Made by a program: the position numbers and the translations under genes. A stretch of DNA of 64,000 nucleotides from an uncultured Paludibaculum sp. (lineage in GTDB: Bacteria; Acidobacteriota; Terriglobia; Bryobacterales; Bryobacteraceae), in assembly GCF_963665245.1 (NCBI RefSeq), contig NZ_OY762267.1, positions 2,232,001 through 2,296,000 on the forward strand. The letters run 5' to 3'. The notes under the pieces were generated by a model. The model saw only the letters and a program-made list of their open reading frames with translations, searched no databases and had not been told where the DNA came from. Positions 1-8,300 of the stretch are shown here, in pieces. The first letter of the stretch is position 1. Each line of letters opens with the position of its first letter.

Positions 1-1901
1 TTGCCGATGTTGCCGCCGGAGTCCTGGTAGGACGGGTGGTATTCGTAGCGCAAGCCGAACTCCAGGGTCAGCTTAGGGCTCACCCGAAAACTGTCCTGCG
101 CATACACTGCATAGTGGTTCGTGCGGCCGTCGTTGTCGTTCTTCACAATCGCGAAAGCCGTCCCTACAGGGACCCCCAACAGGTAGTCGCCGATGGCACT
201 CTGTGAAAACGTGCCATCGAAAGCGAAGTTCCCGTAGTTGTCGCCTCCGATGAAGCCCAGATCAGACCCGGCCCGCATGTGCCGGATGTCGCCGCCGAAC
301 TTCATCGTGTGGCGGCCATTGATCCATGTCAGATTGTCGGTGTATTGGAATGTGTGCGACTTCCCGAAGCCGTCCACGCGATCCACATCCAGCGACTGAA
401 TCTGACCGTCGATATCGATGTCCGGCAGCCCGTTGTAGGGAAAGTTGGGACCCAGCCCCTTGAGGCCCAGCGAGTTGGTGAATCCGGGCCCATCGAACGG
501 CATCGAGTTGTTGTTGTCGAATAGCGAGAACCCGAAGCGGAATTCGTTCAGCAAAGTCGGCTTGATTGTGTAGTTGTGCGAAACAACGAACATCTTGCTT
601 TTCTCAACAGCGGCCCCGGAAGGCAGCGACAGTGGCTTCGGCGTATTCGTGGTCGTGCTCAGCCATGTCCAGCGCGCGTAGATCGACTGCTTGGACGTTA
701 GGTAGTGGTCCCCGCGGATGTCGTACTGGTTCGAGTTGTAGCTGTTATCGCGGTTGTCGATGTAGTTGGCGTCGTGAATCTTCGTCAGGTCGCCGGCGTT
801 CGGCAGGGGATACAGCGACAGCAACTTCTTCGTCACCGGGCTGATGCGATCACTCGGAATCACATTGTTGACGAACGGCTGGCCCGTCGTCGGGTCGTAT
901 ACGGTCACGCCTTCATTGCGGAAGTCGCCATTGCGTACCGCTTCCGTCGGAACACGGTTCTGGATGGTCGCCCCGCGCGGGAACGTGAACCGCTCGAAGT
1001 CGGCGAAGAAGAACGTCTTGTTCTTCCCATTGTAGATGCGCGGGATCATCACCGGACCGCCACCGCTAGCGCCCACGTCATTCGCGACCTTCTGCGGTTT
1101 GGTCAGTGCACCGTAGCGGTTCGCATCGAGCGCTCGGTTCTGGTGATACCAGAACGCCGCGCCGTGCAGATCGTTCGTGCCGCTCTTGGAGATCGTCGTG
1201 ACGTCGCCGGACTGGCCGTATTCCGCTGTATTGCCCACGCCCTGCACTTTGATCTCGGCGATCATTTCCATCGACGTGAAGCTCTTTCGCGACGGCCCGT
1301 TGCCCGTCACCTGCGTCGTTGAAATGCCGTCCACCGAATACTGCGTCTGCGAGGGCAGGTTGCCCTGGATCGTGAAGTTGCCGCTGTTATCCGACTGCAC
1401 GCCCGGCAGCAGCGCGATCAGATTGTACGGACTCGTGCTGTCCGCCGCGCGCACATTGCCCGGCAGCGTCGCCAGTTTCTCTGAACTGATCGCCGTGGCC
1501 ACCATCTGCGTGTCCGTCGTGATCACGCCCGTCGACCCTTCCACGTTCACCACCTCGGTCACATCTCCCACCTTGAGCGCCACATCGACGCGCAACGTCT
1601 GACGGGACGTCAAAGTCAGATCGGAAGCGGTGGACTGCTGAAAGCCCTTCGCCGAAGCCTGCACTTTGTAGTGGCCCGGCTTCGAATTCACAGCTTCAAA
1701 TAGCCCGCTGTCATTGCTGGTGACCTCGCGGACGGTGTTTTCATCCGTATTGGTGATGCGGACGACGGCGCCGGAGACCCCGGCACCGGAGGCGTCTGTG
1801 ATTGTCCCGAGAATGACGCCAAATGTCGACTGAGCCATCGACAGCGCGGTGATAACGGCACACAACGCCAGCGCGCGCAGCCAGTGGTTGCCTATTCGCA
1901 T
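1..1901 (-). CDS. TonB-dependent receptor, Oar-like, N-terminal part (cut by window edge)
   Basis: An open frame runs from an ATG at 1899-1901 off the left end of the window (about 633 codons visible). The start is supported by AAGGGAG eight bases upstream. The product opens with a signal peptide (MRIGNHWLRALALCAVITAL), then a carboxypeptidase-regulatory/beta-sandwich domain (GTITDASGAGVSGAVVRITN), a plug region (SVDGISTTQVTGNGPSRK) and the start of a beta-barrel with alternating strands (YAVYAQDSFRVSPKLTLEFG). This order is typical of the large Oar-like outer-membrane receptors of Acidobacteria, thought to import oligosaccharides or other large substrates using TonB energy. The substrate cannot be read from the sequence. 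The C-terminal barrel is missing only because the window ends. Confidence 0.93.
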   Translation of the reverse strand, partial: MRIGNHWLRALALCAVITALSMAQSTFGVILGTITDASGAGVSGAVVRITNTDENTVREVTSNDSGLFEAVNSKPGHYKVQASAKGFQQSTASDLTLTSRQTLRVDVALKVGDVTEVVNVEGSTGVITTDTQMVATAISSEKLATLPGNVRAADSTSPYNLIALLPGVQSDNSGNFTIQGNLPSQTQYSVDGISTTQVTGNGPSRKSFTSMEMIAEIKVQGVGNTAEYGQSGDVTTISKSGTNDLHGAAFWYHQNRALDANRYGALTKPQKVANDVGASGGGPVMIPRIYNGKNKTFFFADFERFTFPRGATIQNRVPTEAVRNGDFRNEGVTVYDPTTGQPFVNNVIPSDRISPVTKKLLSLYPLPNAGDLTKIHDANYIDNRDNSYNSNQYDIRGDHYLTSKQSIYARWTWLSTTTNTPKPLSLPSGAAVEKSKMFVVSHNYTIKPTLLNEFRFGFSLFDNNNSMPFDGPGFTNSLGLKGLGPNFPYNGLPDIDIDGQIQSLDVDRVDGFGKSHTFQYTDNLTWINGRHTMKFGGDIRHMRAGSDLGFIGGDNYGNFAFDGTFSQSAIGDYLLGVPVGTAFAIVKNDNDGRTNHYAVYAQDSFRVSPKLTLEFGLRYEYHPSYQDSGGNIG

Positions 1902-2034
1902 GTTACTAACTCCCTTGAAGTCGTTCGTTCACCCCTCTGGCGAACGATTCAGCGGCGAGGATAGCAACGGAGCGTTGACCAGCCGTGAATAGAATATTAC
2001 TATTCCGTGACAGAAACTAAATCAAGAGATATTT

Positions 2035-2841
2035 CTACCATCGGATCTTCGCTGGGAAGTACTCGGCGATCAGACCCTGATAGTAAGGCGTAAGCTTGTC
2101 CGCGTCCGGCTTCGTGTTCCCCTTGGAGTACAGGTCGTATGGATTGAACTTCCGCACCCACTCGAACATCGACAGGTCGCGGTCGTTCATCAGGTACCCA
2201 TACTCGCCCTCCCGATGAATCGGATAGCACGAGTGATACCGGATCATGTACAACGCCTCTTCCGGCAGGTAATTCTTCACCACATGGTACAGATACTCGT
2301 CGTGGCCCCATGACAGCTGAACCTTGTCCAGCCCGCAGTGTTCGGAGTAGATCCCCAACCGCGTCTGATACTCAGGCACTTGGGCATCCGGGTTCGCGTC
2401 GAAGTATTCGGGCAAGACGATCTTCTTCGACCATGCGCAGCCCACCGGGAAGGTGTCGCCCACCACGGCCCACTGCGGCTCACCCCACAACCAGAGGACC
2501 TTTCCAAGGTCGTGAATCAGACCGGTCAACTGGAACCAGCGCGGATGCCCATCGGCGCGGATCGCCTCGGCCGTCTGCAGATTGTGTTCAATCTGTGACA
2601 GGTCCGTGTCCGGATCCGAGTCGTCCACCAGCTTGTTCAGCTCGACCATCAGATCCCACACGCTCATCTCCGCGTGGTCGAGGTTCAGCCACTTCCGGCG
2701 CATCTGCTGATTGAAAGCGACCGTCTGATTCGTGTGGTTCAGCCGGTAGAATTCGCGCACGACGGGCGGAGTCGCGTCGTCGTACTGACGGTATTCTTCG
2801 GTCTTTCTACCTTCCTGGTACCGCGCGGCGAGTGTCGACAT
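2035..2841 (-). CDS. Myo-inositol oxygenase (MIOX family)
   Basis: The 268-residue protein matches the MIOX family over its whole length. These mixed-valent di-iron HD-fold enzymes cleave myo-inositol with O2 to D-glucuronate. The iron ligands known from the mammalian enzyme are all present: H86 (SQIEHN), H110-D111 (GLIHDLGK), H180 (SWGHDEYLY), H203 (IRYHSCYP) and D236 ([10 protein letters not shown]). There is no signal peptide, so it should be cytoplasmic. It lies 68 bases downstream of fabH on the same strand. Its strong Shine-Dalgarno AGGAGGGG sits in the 3' arm of a perfect hairpin (2848-2879). MIOX is best known in eukaryotes and is patchy in bacteria. Other inositol catabolism genes (iol) are not seen nearby. 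Confidence 0.93.
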   Translation of the reverse strand: MSTLAARYQEGRKTEEYRQYDDATPPVVREFYRLNHTNQTVAFNQQMRRKWLNLDHAEMSVWDLMVELNKLVDDSDPDTDLSQIEHNLQTAEAIRADGHPRWFQLTGLIHDLGKVLWLWGEPQWAVVGDTFPVGCAWSKKIVLPEYFDANPDAQVPEYQTRLGIYSEHCGLDKVQLSWGHDEYLYHVVKNYLPEEALYMIRYHSCYPIHREGEYGYLMNDRDLSMFEWVRKFNPYDLYSKGNTKPDADKLTPYYQGLIAEYFPAKIRW

Positions 2842-2847
2842 GGCATC

Positions 2848-2879
2848 CCCTCCTGACTGCTCTTAGCATATCAGGAGGG
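2848..2879 (-). promoter_or_regulatory. Hairpin sequestering the MIOX ribosome binding site
   Basis: The arms CCCTCCTGA (2848-2856) and TCAGGAGGG (2871-2879) are perfect 9-bp complements around a 14-base loop. Read on the minus strand, the 3' arm contains the AGGAGGGG that serves the ATG at 2841. In the messenger the stem would therefore mask the ribosome binding site. It could be a translational control element, a temperature-sensitive switch, or a weak intercistronic attenuator after fabH. There is no U-tract, which argues against a simple terminator. The structure is read directly from the sequence; its function is inferred. Confidence 0.5.
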
Positions 2880-2909
2880 ACGCCAGGGTGGTAAGTGGTG
2901 CGCTACCTA

Positions 2910-3923
2910 TCAGATGGCCCAGCGCCACAGGTTTGCGCCGACAGTGAATCCAGCACCCACAGCCGCGAAAAGCACCAGATCGCCCTTCTCCAGCCGGCCC
3001 CCTTCATAGGCTTCGCGCGTTGCTATCGGGATCGTGCCGGACGTCGTGTTCCCATACCGTTCAATATTTATCAGCACTCTATCGTGCGGTATACCCAGCC
3101 GGTCCGCGCATGCCAGAATGATGCGCCGGTTCGCCTGGTGAGGCACCATCAGCTTCACGTCCGACGGCTTCAGGTTGTGCTGGCTCAGCAACTCCATGCT
3201 GATTTCGCCCATGCGCCGCACCGCGAACTTGAACACGGCTTGCCCTTCCTGATGGACAAAGTGCAGCCGCTTGTCGACGGTTTCATGGGTGGGCGGCATA
3301 CGAGAGCCACCGGCCGGCATCCTCAGCGCTTCCCCGCCCGACCCGTCGAGCTCATTCCGGAACCCGATAAAGCCGGGCCCGCCTTCCTCGCCTGGCTCAA
3401 TCAGGAACGCACCGGCGCCGTCACCGAACAGCACGCACGTCGACCGGTCCGTGTAGTCAATGATGCGGCTCATCGTATCCGAACCGATGACAAGAACCTT
3501 CTTGTGCGAACCGCTACCCACCAAGTGCGCCGCCGTGGTCAACCCATAGACGAAACTCGAACACGCCGCCACGAGATCAAATCCCCAGGCGTGCTTCGCC
3601 CCGAGCTTGTGCTGCACAATGCACGCCGTGGACGGAAACATATGGTCTGGGGTGACCGTGCACAGGATAATCGCGTCGACGTCTTCGGCCGTCGTGCCGC
3701 GTTGCTCCAGGGCGAGTTTCGCGGCATTCACTGCCATATCGGACGTGGCTATCTCTGGATCGGCGATGTGACGTTCCCGGATTCCGGTTCTCTCCAGAAT
3801 CCATTGGTCGGTCGTATCGACCATCTTCTCCAGGTCCGCATTGGTGAGTATGCGCGGCGGCACCCAAGCGCCAACCGCACTGATCTTAACGTTCCGCAAA
3901 ATGCCTCCCGTCCGTGCGTCCAC
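2910..3923 (-). CDS. fabH: 3-oxoacyl-ACP synthase III (FabH)
   Basis: The 337-residue protein is full length for FabH, the condensing enzyme that starts fatty-acid synthesis from acetyl-CoA (or another acyl-CoA) and malonyl-ACP. The Cys-His-Asn triad is visible: C121 in LVAACSSFVYGL, H262 in VPHQANRRII and N292 in RYGNTTSGTIPI. The N-terminal TDQWILERTGIRERH and C-terminal FAAVGAGFTVGANLWRW are characteristic. It is transcribed away from the SprT-like gene and reads toward the MIOX gene. No other fab genes are adjacent, so it may serve a special acyl-CoA primer rather than being the housekeeping copy; that is speculation. Confidence 0.95.
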   Translation of the reverse strand: MDARTGGILRNVKISAVGAWVPPRILTNADLEKMVDTTDQWILERTGIRERHIADPEIATSDMAVNAAKLALEQRGTTAEDVDAIILCTVTPDHMFPSTACIVQHKLGAKHAWGFDLVAACSSFVYGLTTAAHLVGSGSHKKVLVIGSDTMSRIIDYTDRSTCVLFGDGAGAFLIEPGEEGGPGFIGFRNELDGSGGEALRMPAGGSRMPPTHETVDKRLHFVHQEGQAVFKFAVRRMGEISMELLSQHNLKPSDVKLMVPHQANRRIILACADRLGIPHDRVLINIERYGNTTSGTIPIATREAYEGGRLEKGDLVLFAAVGAGFTVGANLWRWAI

Positions 3924-3987
3924 GCCGGGCAGGCAGGGCCGAAGCTCCGCGGATTGCGACGTGGCGACCGGTTCCGGATAAAGTTGT

Positions 3988-4740
3988 GTGAATCAGACGC
4001 AAAACTCCATTGATATGCTATTCAGAAGAGGGATGCAAGTCCTCGCCGATTATCCTACTGAATCAACTGAGCAGATCTTCGCCCGCGTGTACTCTGAGAT
4101 CGCGCGCGGAAAGTCTGTGCGTGCAGTGGTTTGCGTCATCCGCCCATACGTCAACACCATGGGCAAAATTCACTTGCGCGGCGACGACCTTGAGGTGCGC
4201 ATCAGCGACTTGATTTCTGGCGCGCCAGAAACCGTTCGCGAGGCTCTCGCCTGGATTCTGTTCTCGAAGCTCTTCCGCCGGCCGGTGCCGCCGCACTGGC
4301 TGGCTCACTACCGGCGCTACATGAATCGCCGCGATGTGCGCCACACCCACCAGGTGGTGCGCCAGACGCGCGGCCGCAAATACCTCTCCGGACCGCTTGG
4401 GGCATACCACGATCTCGATCCACTCTTCGACGCCCTGAACCTGAAATACTTCGCCGGCTGGATGCAGAAGCCGCTATTGGGCTGGAGCCGCAAGCCCTCG
4501 CGCTGGCTGCTGGGCCACTTCGACTCCGCCCACAACGCCATCATCCTCAGCCGCATTCTCGATCAGGAGAAGGTTCCAGCCATCGCCGTGGAATACGTCC
4601 TCTATCATGAGATGCTGCATCTGAAACACCCCGTGGAACATAGGGGCGCTCGCCGCTGCGTGCATTCACGCGAGTTCCATCTGGAGGAGCAGCGCTTTGA
4701 GGGACTGAAAGAAGCGAAGGCCATCCTGAAGCAGCTCTAG
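3988..4740 (+). CDS. SprT-like zinc metalloprotein
   Basis: The 250-residue product has a zinc protease signature HEMLH at 207-211 within VEYVLYHEMLHLKHP. A further histidine-rich stretch (CVHSREFHLEEQRF, 224-237) should give the third ligand, and GHFDSAHNAIILSRIL precedes the motif. This layout matches the SprT-like/DUF45-type minigluzincins. No signal peptide is seen, so it is probably cytoplasmic. The listed start is a GTG at 3988; an ATG at 4015 would shorten it by nine residues, and neither has a strong ribosome binding site. Its substrate is unknown. It is divergent from fabH, with 64 bases between them. Confidence 0.8.
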   Translation: MNQTQNSIDMLFRRGMQVLADYPTESTEQIFARVYSEIARGKSVRAVVCVIRPYVNTMGKIHLRGDDLEVRISDLISGAPETVREALAWILFSKLFRRPVPPHWLAHYRRYMNRRDVRHTHQVVRQTRGRKYLSGPLGAYHDLDPLFDALNLKYFAGWMQKPLLGWSRKPSRWLLGHFDSAHNAIILSRILDQEKVPAIAVEYVLYHEMLHLKHPVEHRGARRCVHSREFHLEEQRFEGLKEAKAILKQL

Positions 4741-4763
4741 GAGAATCTGCCCACCGCCCGGTG

Positions 4764-4784
4764 CGTCCGGGATTCTCCCGGACG
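4764..4784 (+). terminator. Terminator-like hairpin after the SprT-like gene
   Basis: CGTCCGGGA (4764-4772) and TCCCGGACG (4776-4784) form a perfect 9-bp stem with a three-base loop, 24 bases after the stop of the SprT-like gene. No T-run follows, so termination may be weak or Rho-assisted. The following gene (4916-5440) is on the other strand, so this is a convergent boundary. Confidence 0.5.
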
Positions 4785-4915
4785 AACACGCGCTGTCGAA
4801 TTGCTTAGGAATGCCGGCCAACGACCGGTTCTCTTAAGGCAGGGCAATACTTCCCGAGGCATGCGCACCTGCCAGAGCGGCCGAGGCTTGCGATCACAAC
4901 GGACACCTGACCCGA

Positions 4916-5440
4916 TCAGGCGGCGGAGGCTTGCGGCGTCATCTCGGGCACGAATAGGCGAGCTGTACCGCGGAAGGTCGCAACCAAGCCAGAAGTGTCC
5001 ACTGCACCGATGCCCAGGCTGTAGAGCGCCAGTTCGGCCCGCACCAGCCACCATGACCGCAGGAACTGCACGCGCAACCTGAATAGATCTTCATGCAGGC
5101 CAGGCGAATGCTGCCCGGTGACCAGCAGAGCCTGCCCCACGGATTGCAGCCGCTCAAAATCGCGGCGCATGTCGAGCAGGAAGCTGGAGAATACAGCAAT
5201 TCGCCGCGAGCGGAGGCGTCGGTCCATCCCCCGCCTATAGCCAGGCAACTGTCGGACAAACACGAAATCATCTTCGCCGAGAAGCCGGGATAACGGCGCG
5301 TAGCGTTCCGGAGTGAACTCCCTCCACCACTGTTCACTAACCTGATCGCGCCTACCCGCAACAGACATCCGACGATAGATCCATCCGAGCGCCAGGATGA
5401 ACGCAATGGAGCTCAGAACAGCCATTCCAACTGGTGACAT
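4916..5440 (-). CDS. Hypothetical membrane-anchored protein
   Basis: The 174-residue protein is not recognised. It has one N-terminal hydrophobic helix (about residues 5-22, GMAVLSSIAFILALGWIY) followed by a basic, mostly helical soluble part. A motif-rich middle (SEQWWREFTPERYAPLSRLL) and a second amphipathic region near FLRSWWLVRAELALYSLGIG follow. The start is supported by GGAGAAGGT just upstream of the ATG. It lies downstream of, and in the same direction as, the multi-spanning membrane protein at 5537-6322, with a 96-base gap, so the two could be cotranscribed. No function is assigned. Confidence 0.7.
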   Translation of the reverse strand: MSPVGMAVLSSIAFILALGWIYRRMSVAGRRDQVSEQWWREFTPERYAPLSRLLGEDDFVFVRQLPGYRRGMDRRLRSRRIAVFSSFLLDMRRDFERLQSVGQALLVTGQHSPGLHEDLFRLRVQFLRSWWLVRAELALYSLGIGAVDTSGLVATFRGTARLFVPEMTPQASAA

Positions 5441-5536
5441 ACCTTCTCCTGCCCGAATACGATTCGCACTATCGTAACCCCAATGCTCCGTCGCCGCAAT
5501 GATTCCGCCAGAATTTTAACGAAACTTTTCAGAAAT

Positions 5537-6322
5537 CTAAGATGATTTCCGTACTCGAAGGATCGCCTGATTCATCGACTCCAATTGCGCCAATACCTGC
5601 ACTTGATGCGAGTGTGTGACGGCAAATGACACGCCGCTGGTCTCCTGCTCCCAGCTGCGCCGGAACAGAAATACCCACGAGGCAAGACAGGCCGTGTCGA
5701 TCCCCATGCGAAGAGTGCTACCCACCCGCGCGGCCATCGATCCGGGCTCCGGGTTGCCCAGGATAATCCCCGCGGACATTGCGGCGAAGAAAACAAGAAA
5801 GATCAGGTTATAGTGCAACAGATTTTTGCGCAGCGGTATCGGATACCACAACAAGAATGCCGCCAACGCCAGCAGAAACAGCAGCAGCGTGACGTACATG
5901 GCGCTCTCGCCAGCAAGGTACAGCCGCAAGAGCCTCTGCGGCCCGCTGTTCACATCGACCTCGGCCATGTGAAAGCCCAGCGAACCGGCAATGCTCAGCA
6001 CGAACGCGCCAATCAGAAAGCCGCGTCCCAGAAAAGAGATGCCTCGATAGCTTTCGAATACCTGGCCGTAAATCTCCAGGGCTACCAAGGCGTAGGCCAG
6101 TAGCAGCAGCGGCTGGGAGAAGAGGTAGACCTTGGCGTAGGCAAGGGTGGTTACTTTCAGCGGAAGCAACGCCAACGTGCGCAAGGAGGCAAGCGCCATC
6201 ACGAAGCAAAGTGCCTTGTACCGGGGCGCCAAGCCCAGCGAGGCAAGCCTCCATAAGAGGATAACCTTGAGCACCAGATTCGCATACCAGAAAAATGTTT
6301 CGAGCGGGAGGATTTGCACCAT
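5537..6322 (-). CDS. Hypothetical multi-spanning membrane protein
   Basis: The 261-residue protein has about six or seven predicted hydrophobic helices, for example FFWYANLVLKVILLWRLASL, LLLLAYALVALEIYG, LIGAFVLSIAGSLGF, VTLLLFLLALAAFLLWY and LIFLVFFAAMSAGIILG. It ends in a short cytoplasmic tail (about residues 225-261). The layout resembles uncharacterised seven-helix proteins common in acidobacterial genomes. No catalytic motif is apparent and no function is assigned. The neighbour at 4916-5440 is on the same strand downstream. Confidence 0.72.
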   Translation of the reverse strand: MVQILPLETFFWYANLVLKVILLWRLASLGLAPRYKALCFVMALASLRTLALLPLKVTTLAYAKVYLFSQPLLLLAYALVALEIYGQVFESYRGISFLGRGFLIGAFVLSIAGSLGFHMAEVDVNSGPQRLLRLYLAGESAMYVTLLLFLLALAAFLLWYPIPLRKNLLHYNLIFLVFFAAMSAGIILGNPEPGSMAARVGSTLRMGIDTACLASWVFLFRRSWEQETSGVSFAVTHSHQVQVLAQLESMNQAILRVRKSS

Positions 6323-6446
6323 TCGACGCCCTACCTCAGACCGTGGCCTACCCAGTTACAGCATATCAGAGGAAGGGTTTTCGCCCGGCGGGACGGAGGT
6401 GGCGAGGCTACTCCGGCGGTCACGTCCCGCTTATCATGCTTCGTAG

Positions 6447-6486
6447 GTGAGGGAGGAGAGCGCCGCGTTGGGCACTCCTCCCCCAC
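6447..6486 (-). terminator. Terminator-like hairpin after the small peptide gene
   Basis: GTGAGGGAGGAG (6447-6458) pairs with CTCCTCCCCCAC (6475-6486) at 11 of 12 positions with a 16-base loop. It starts nine bases beyond the stop codon of the minus-strand peptide gene at 6495. There is no T-run, so Rho-independent activity is uncertain. Confidence 0.4.
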
Positions 6487-6494
6487 GACAAGAT

Positions 6495-6653
6495 CTATCG
6501 CACATTGGAGGTTGGCGCAACGGCCACCGGAGCGCTTTCCACCACGGAAGGGCAGAACGGATAGCAACTCGGGATCGGATCACTGCGCTTGGCTTGATTC
6601 GAGATACCGATCGTCGGCAGCGCAAGAAGGGCGAACAGGAGGAGGCGTTTCAT
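6495..6653 (-). CDS. Small exported peptide (52 residues)
   Basis: A short frame starts at the ATG at 6651-6653 with an AAGGA ribosome binding site seven bases upstream. It encodes a clear signal peptide (MKRLLLFALLALPTIGIS) followed by a mature part of about 34 residues containing SCYPFCPS, a possible disulfide pair. A longer in-frame extension from 6713 lacks a ribosome binding site and would bury the signal peptide, so it was not chosen. The gene has its own terminator-like hairpin. It lies divergently across a short spacer from the hypothetical gene at 6885, and its upstream region shares TTCGGAA-type motifs with the region upstream of the XRE regulator. Function unknown. Confidence 0.5.
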   Translation of the reverse strand: MKRLLLFALLALPTIGISNQAKRSDPIPSCYPFCPSVVESAPVAVAPTSNVR

Positions 6654-6679
6654 ATTGGGTTCCTTTGGTCGGAAAAGAG

Positions 6680-6743
6680 TTTCCGAACAAAGAGTACCCG
6701 CACTTCCGGTCAACCCAAATCTTCTGGCTTACATTTTCGGAAA
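6680..6743. promoter_or_regulatory. TTCGGAA-type motif pair in the divergent spacer
   Basis: TTTCCGAAC (6680-6688) and TTTTCGGAAATC (6734-6745) are in opposite orientation upstream of the small peptide gene. The same TTCGGAA core occurs twice upstream of the XRE regulator (8216-8224 and 8248-8256). They may be operator sites for that regulator. This is inference from motif sharing only. Confidence 0.3.
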
Positions 6744-6884
6744 TCGGAACAGCCCACCATTTGCCCGAAGCGGGCCGGAACCGGGTGTCCGGGGAGCCTG
6801 GATCTGCAAAAATTTGATTGACGATCGAGCCCGGATTCTGAATAAGATGGAGGTCGAGAGTACCGATTGCCCAGAGAAGCCAGG

Positions 6885-7334
6885 ATGGAAACAGGACGGC
6901 GGCCAGCCGAGGATCTGTGGCGTAGAACTCTGTCCCAGTTGCCGACGATCTACGGCCGGCTGGTCTACCTGTCCTCGCTCCGCAACTCCAACAGCGGGGT
7001 CTATGAGCACCACGGCCTCAGCGTATTGTTTGGCGAAGACCAGGCTGACCTGGCTATGCGGGAGAGCCACTTGGCCAGCTTCCGCGAGTGGCTCAAGCTC
7101 AATCTCGAACAACAGAAGGCGGATCTGGACCTCTACCTCTGCGACCTGCCCACGGACCGCCGCACTCTCGTGGAAAGCTGGTCCCGGCTCGCCCCATACC
7201 GAAACCTCTCACCCGCTGCTGCGTCCGACCCGGAGAAGATGCTGTTTCTCGAGGACCTCGAGATTCTGTTGGAATCTCTCAGGAACGAGTACGCCTCGGC
7301 GGCCCCCCGTCCAAGCGGTTCGCCACGCCCGTAA
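6885..7334 (+). CDS. Hypothetical protein
   Basis: A 149-residue soluble, strongly charged and mostly helical protein that is not recognised. The chosen ATG at 6885 has AGAGAAG about six bases upstream. An in-frame TTG at 6867 would add six residues. Visible features are SQLPTIYGRLVYLSSLRN near the N-terminus and the acidic helix EKMLFLEDLEILLESLRNEY near the C-terminus. The last 56 bases overlap the 3' end of the convergent XRE regulator gene (7279-8076), an unusual antisense overlap that could couple their expression. Confidence 0.65.
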   Translation: METGRRPAEDLWRRTLSQLPTIYGRLVYLSSLRNSNSGVYEHHGLSVLFGEDQADLAMRESHLASFREWLKLNLEQQKADLDLYLCDLPTDRRTLVESWSRLAPYRNLSPAAASDPEKMLFLEDLEILLESLRNEYASAAPRPSGSPRP

Positions 7335-8076
7335 CCTGCCCAATTATGTCCACGTCGGATGGGTACTGGAAAACCACCGGCAGGCAGCCTGAAGCCGGAT
7401 GGGGCTGCGCAATCAACGTGTCCCCCACCAAACTGCACCACCCACACATCCACCCGTCGCGGTATTCCAGGAAGTAGATCGGCCGGTCGATCGTGCTCGC
7501 CCACGGGCCCGAGGCAATCTTCTTGCGGGACTCGTCCAACAGCAGCAGGCTGCCCGGCAACAGAATCGGGTACATGAACAGGTCTTCCGTACCTACGTAG
7601 GCATACCTGTGGTTCTTCAGGTCCAGTCCAGCCACGAGCATCAGGGGCAGCACCCCCCAACTCTGGATGAAGCGAGTGAGGAATGTTGTCTTCTTCAGAT
7701 CCAGTCCCGGATCCAGTGCTAACGGGACCTGGACGTCCCCGGCAGGCAGCAGTCCGAACTTCTCGCGGCCCAGCCCGATCAGGTGCGTCTTCTCTGAAGT
7801 CAACGCCGCCGCATCGCTCGCCAGTTGGCTCACCTCCACCCCGTACCAGCGCGCAACCTCGGCCATGTCTAGCCGGTAAATCGCACATAGTGAGTACAGT
7901 TTGAAGAGGCTCGGCACCACCCCCCGGTTCTCAATATCGGAGAGGCGGCTCAGCAAAATACCGAACTCGCTGTTCTTGCGGCGGTCCGCGATCTGCTGGC
8001 TGATCTCCTCCACGTCCCGATAGCGCAGACCTAGGCGCTCCCGCGCACGCTTCAGCTTTTGACCTGCATCATCCAT
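7279..8076 (-). CDS. XRE-family transcriptional regulator with C-terminal sensor-like domain
   Basis: The 265-residue protein starts with an HTH_XRE domain (about residues 5-75), including KLKRARERLGLRYRDVEEIS and LSRLSDIENRGVVPSLFKLY. The C-terminal half (about 120-250) contains PILLPGSLLLLDESRKK, PIYFLEYRDGWMCGWC and a late DVDIIGQVTGV strand. This resembles the beta-rich S24/LexA-like fold seen in many XRE repressors, though a Ser-Lys self-cleavage dyad is not obvious. It is probably a repressor. A near-perfect 20-bp palindrome (8207-8226) upstream of its start is a candidate autoregulatory operator. Its 3' end overlaps the convergent gene 6885-7334. Confidence 0.85.
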   Translation of the reverse strand: MDDAGQKLKRARERLGLRYRDVEEISQQIADRRKNSEFGILLSRLSDIENRGVVPSLFKLYSLCAIYRLDMAEVARWYGVEVSQLASDAAALTSEKTHLIGLGREKFGLLPAGDVQVPLALDPGLDLKKTTFLTRFIQSWGVLPLMLVAGLDLKNHRYAYVGTEDLFMYPILLPGSLLLLDESRKKIASGPWASTIDRPIYFLEYRDGWMCGWCSLVGDTLIAQPHPASGCLPVVFQYPSDVDIIGQVTGVANRLDGGPPRRTRS

Positions 8077-8206
8077 GTTATGATCGGGGGCGCCTGGGGT
8101 CTCTCTTCAGATCGGGCGGCGGTGCTGATGCAGGGAAGGGCCACTACTTCACCTGCAGTAGCATCTGGACGGCGGCCAACTCAGTCTGTAGATATCCTAT
8201 TCGATT

Positions 8207-8226
8207 CTGTTCTGAATTCGGAACAG
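8207..8226. promoter_or_regulatory. 20-bp palindrome, candidate operator
   Basis: CTGTTCTGAATTCGGAACAG is a palindrome with one mismatched pair, in the spacer between the XRE regulator and pheA. A second related half site, AATTCGGAATC, follows at 8246-8256. Its size and symmetry fit a dimeric HTH repressor. Assignment to the neighbouring XRE protein is inference. Confidence 0.4.
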
Positions 8227-8300
8227 TTGCAAGTCACATCAAGGAAATTCGGAATCGTCAGCACACCCCAACATTCGCTTTGCTCTCATTCCTGACACCT

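Noticed and set aside
2895..4013. Plus-strand open frame of 372 codons across fabH
   Set aside because: It is antisense to fabH, whose full catalytic triad is intact; the plus-strand translation shows no domain.
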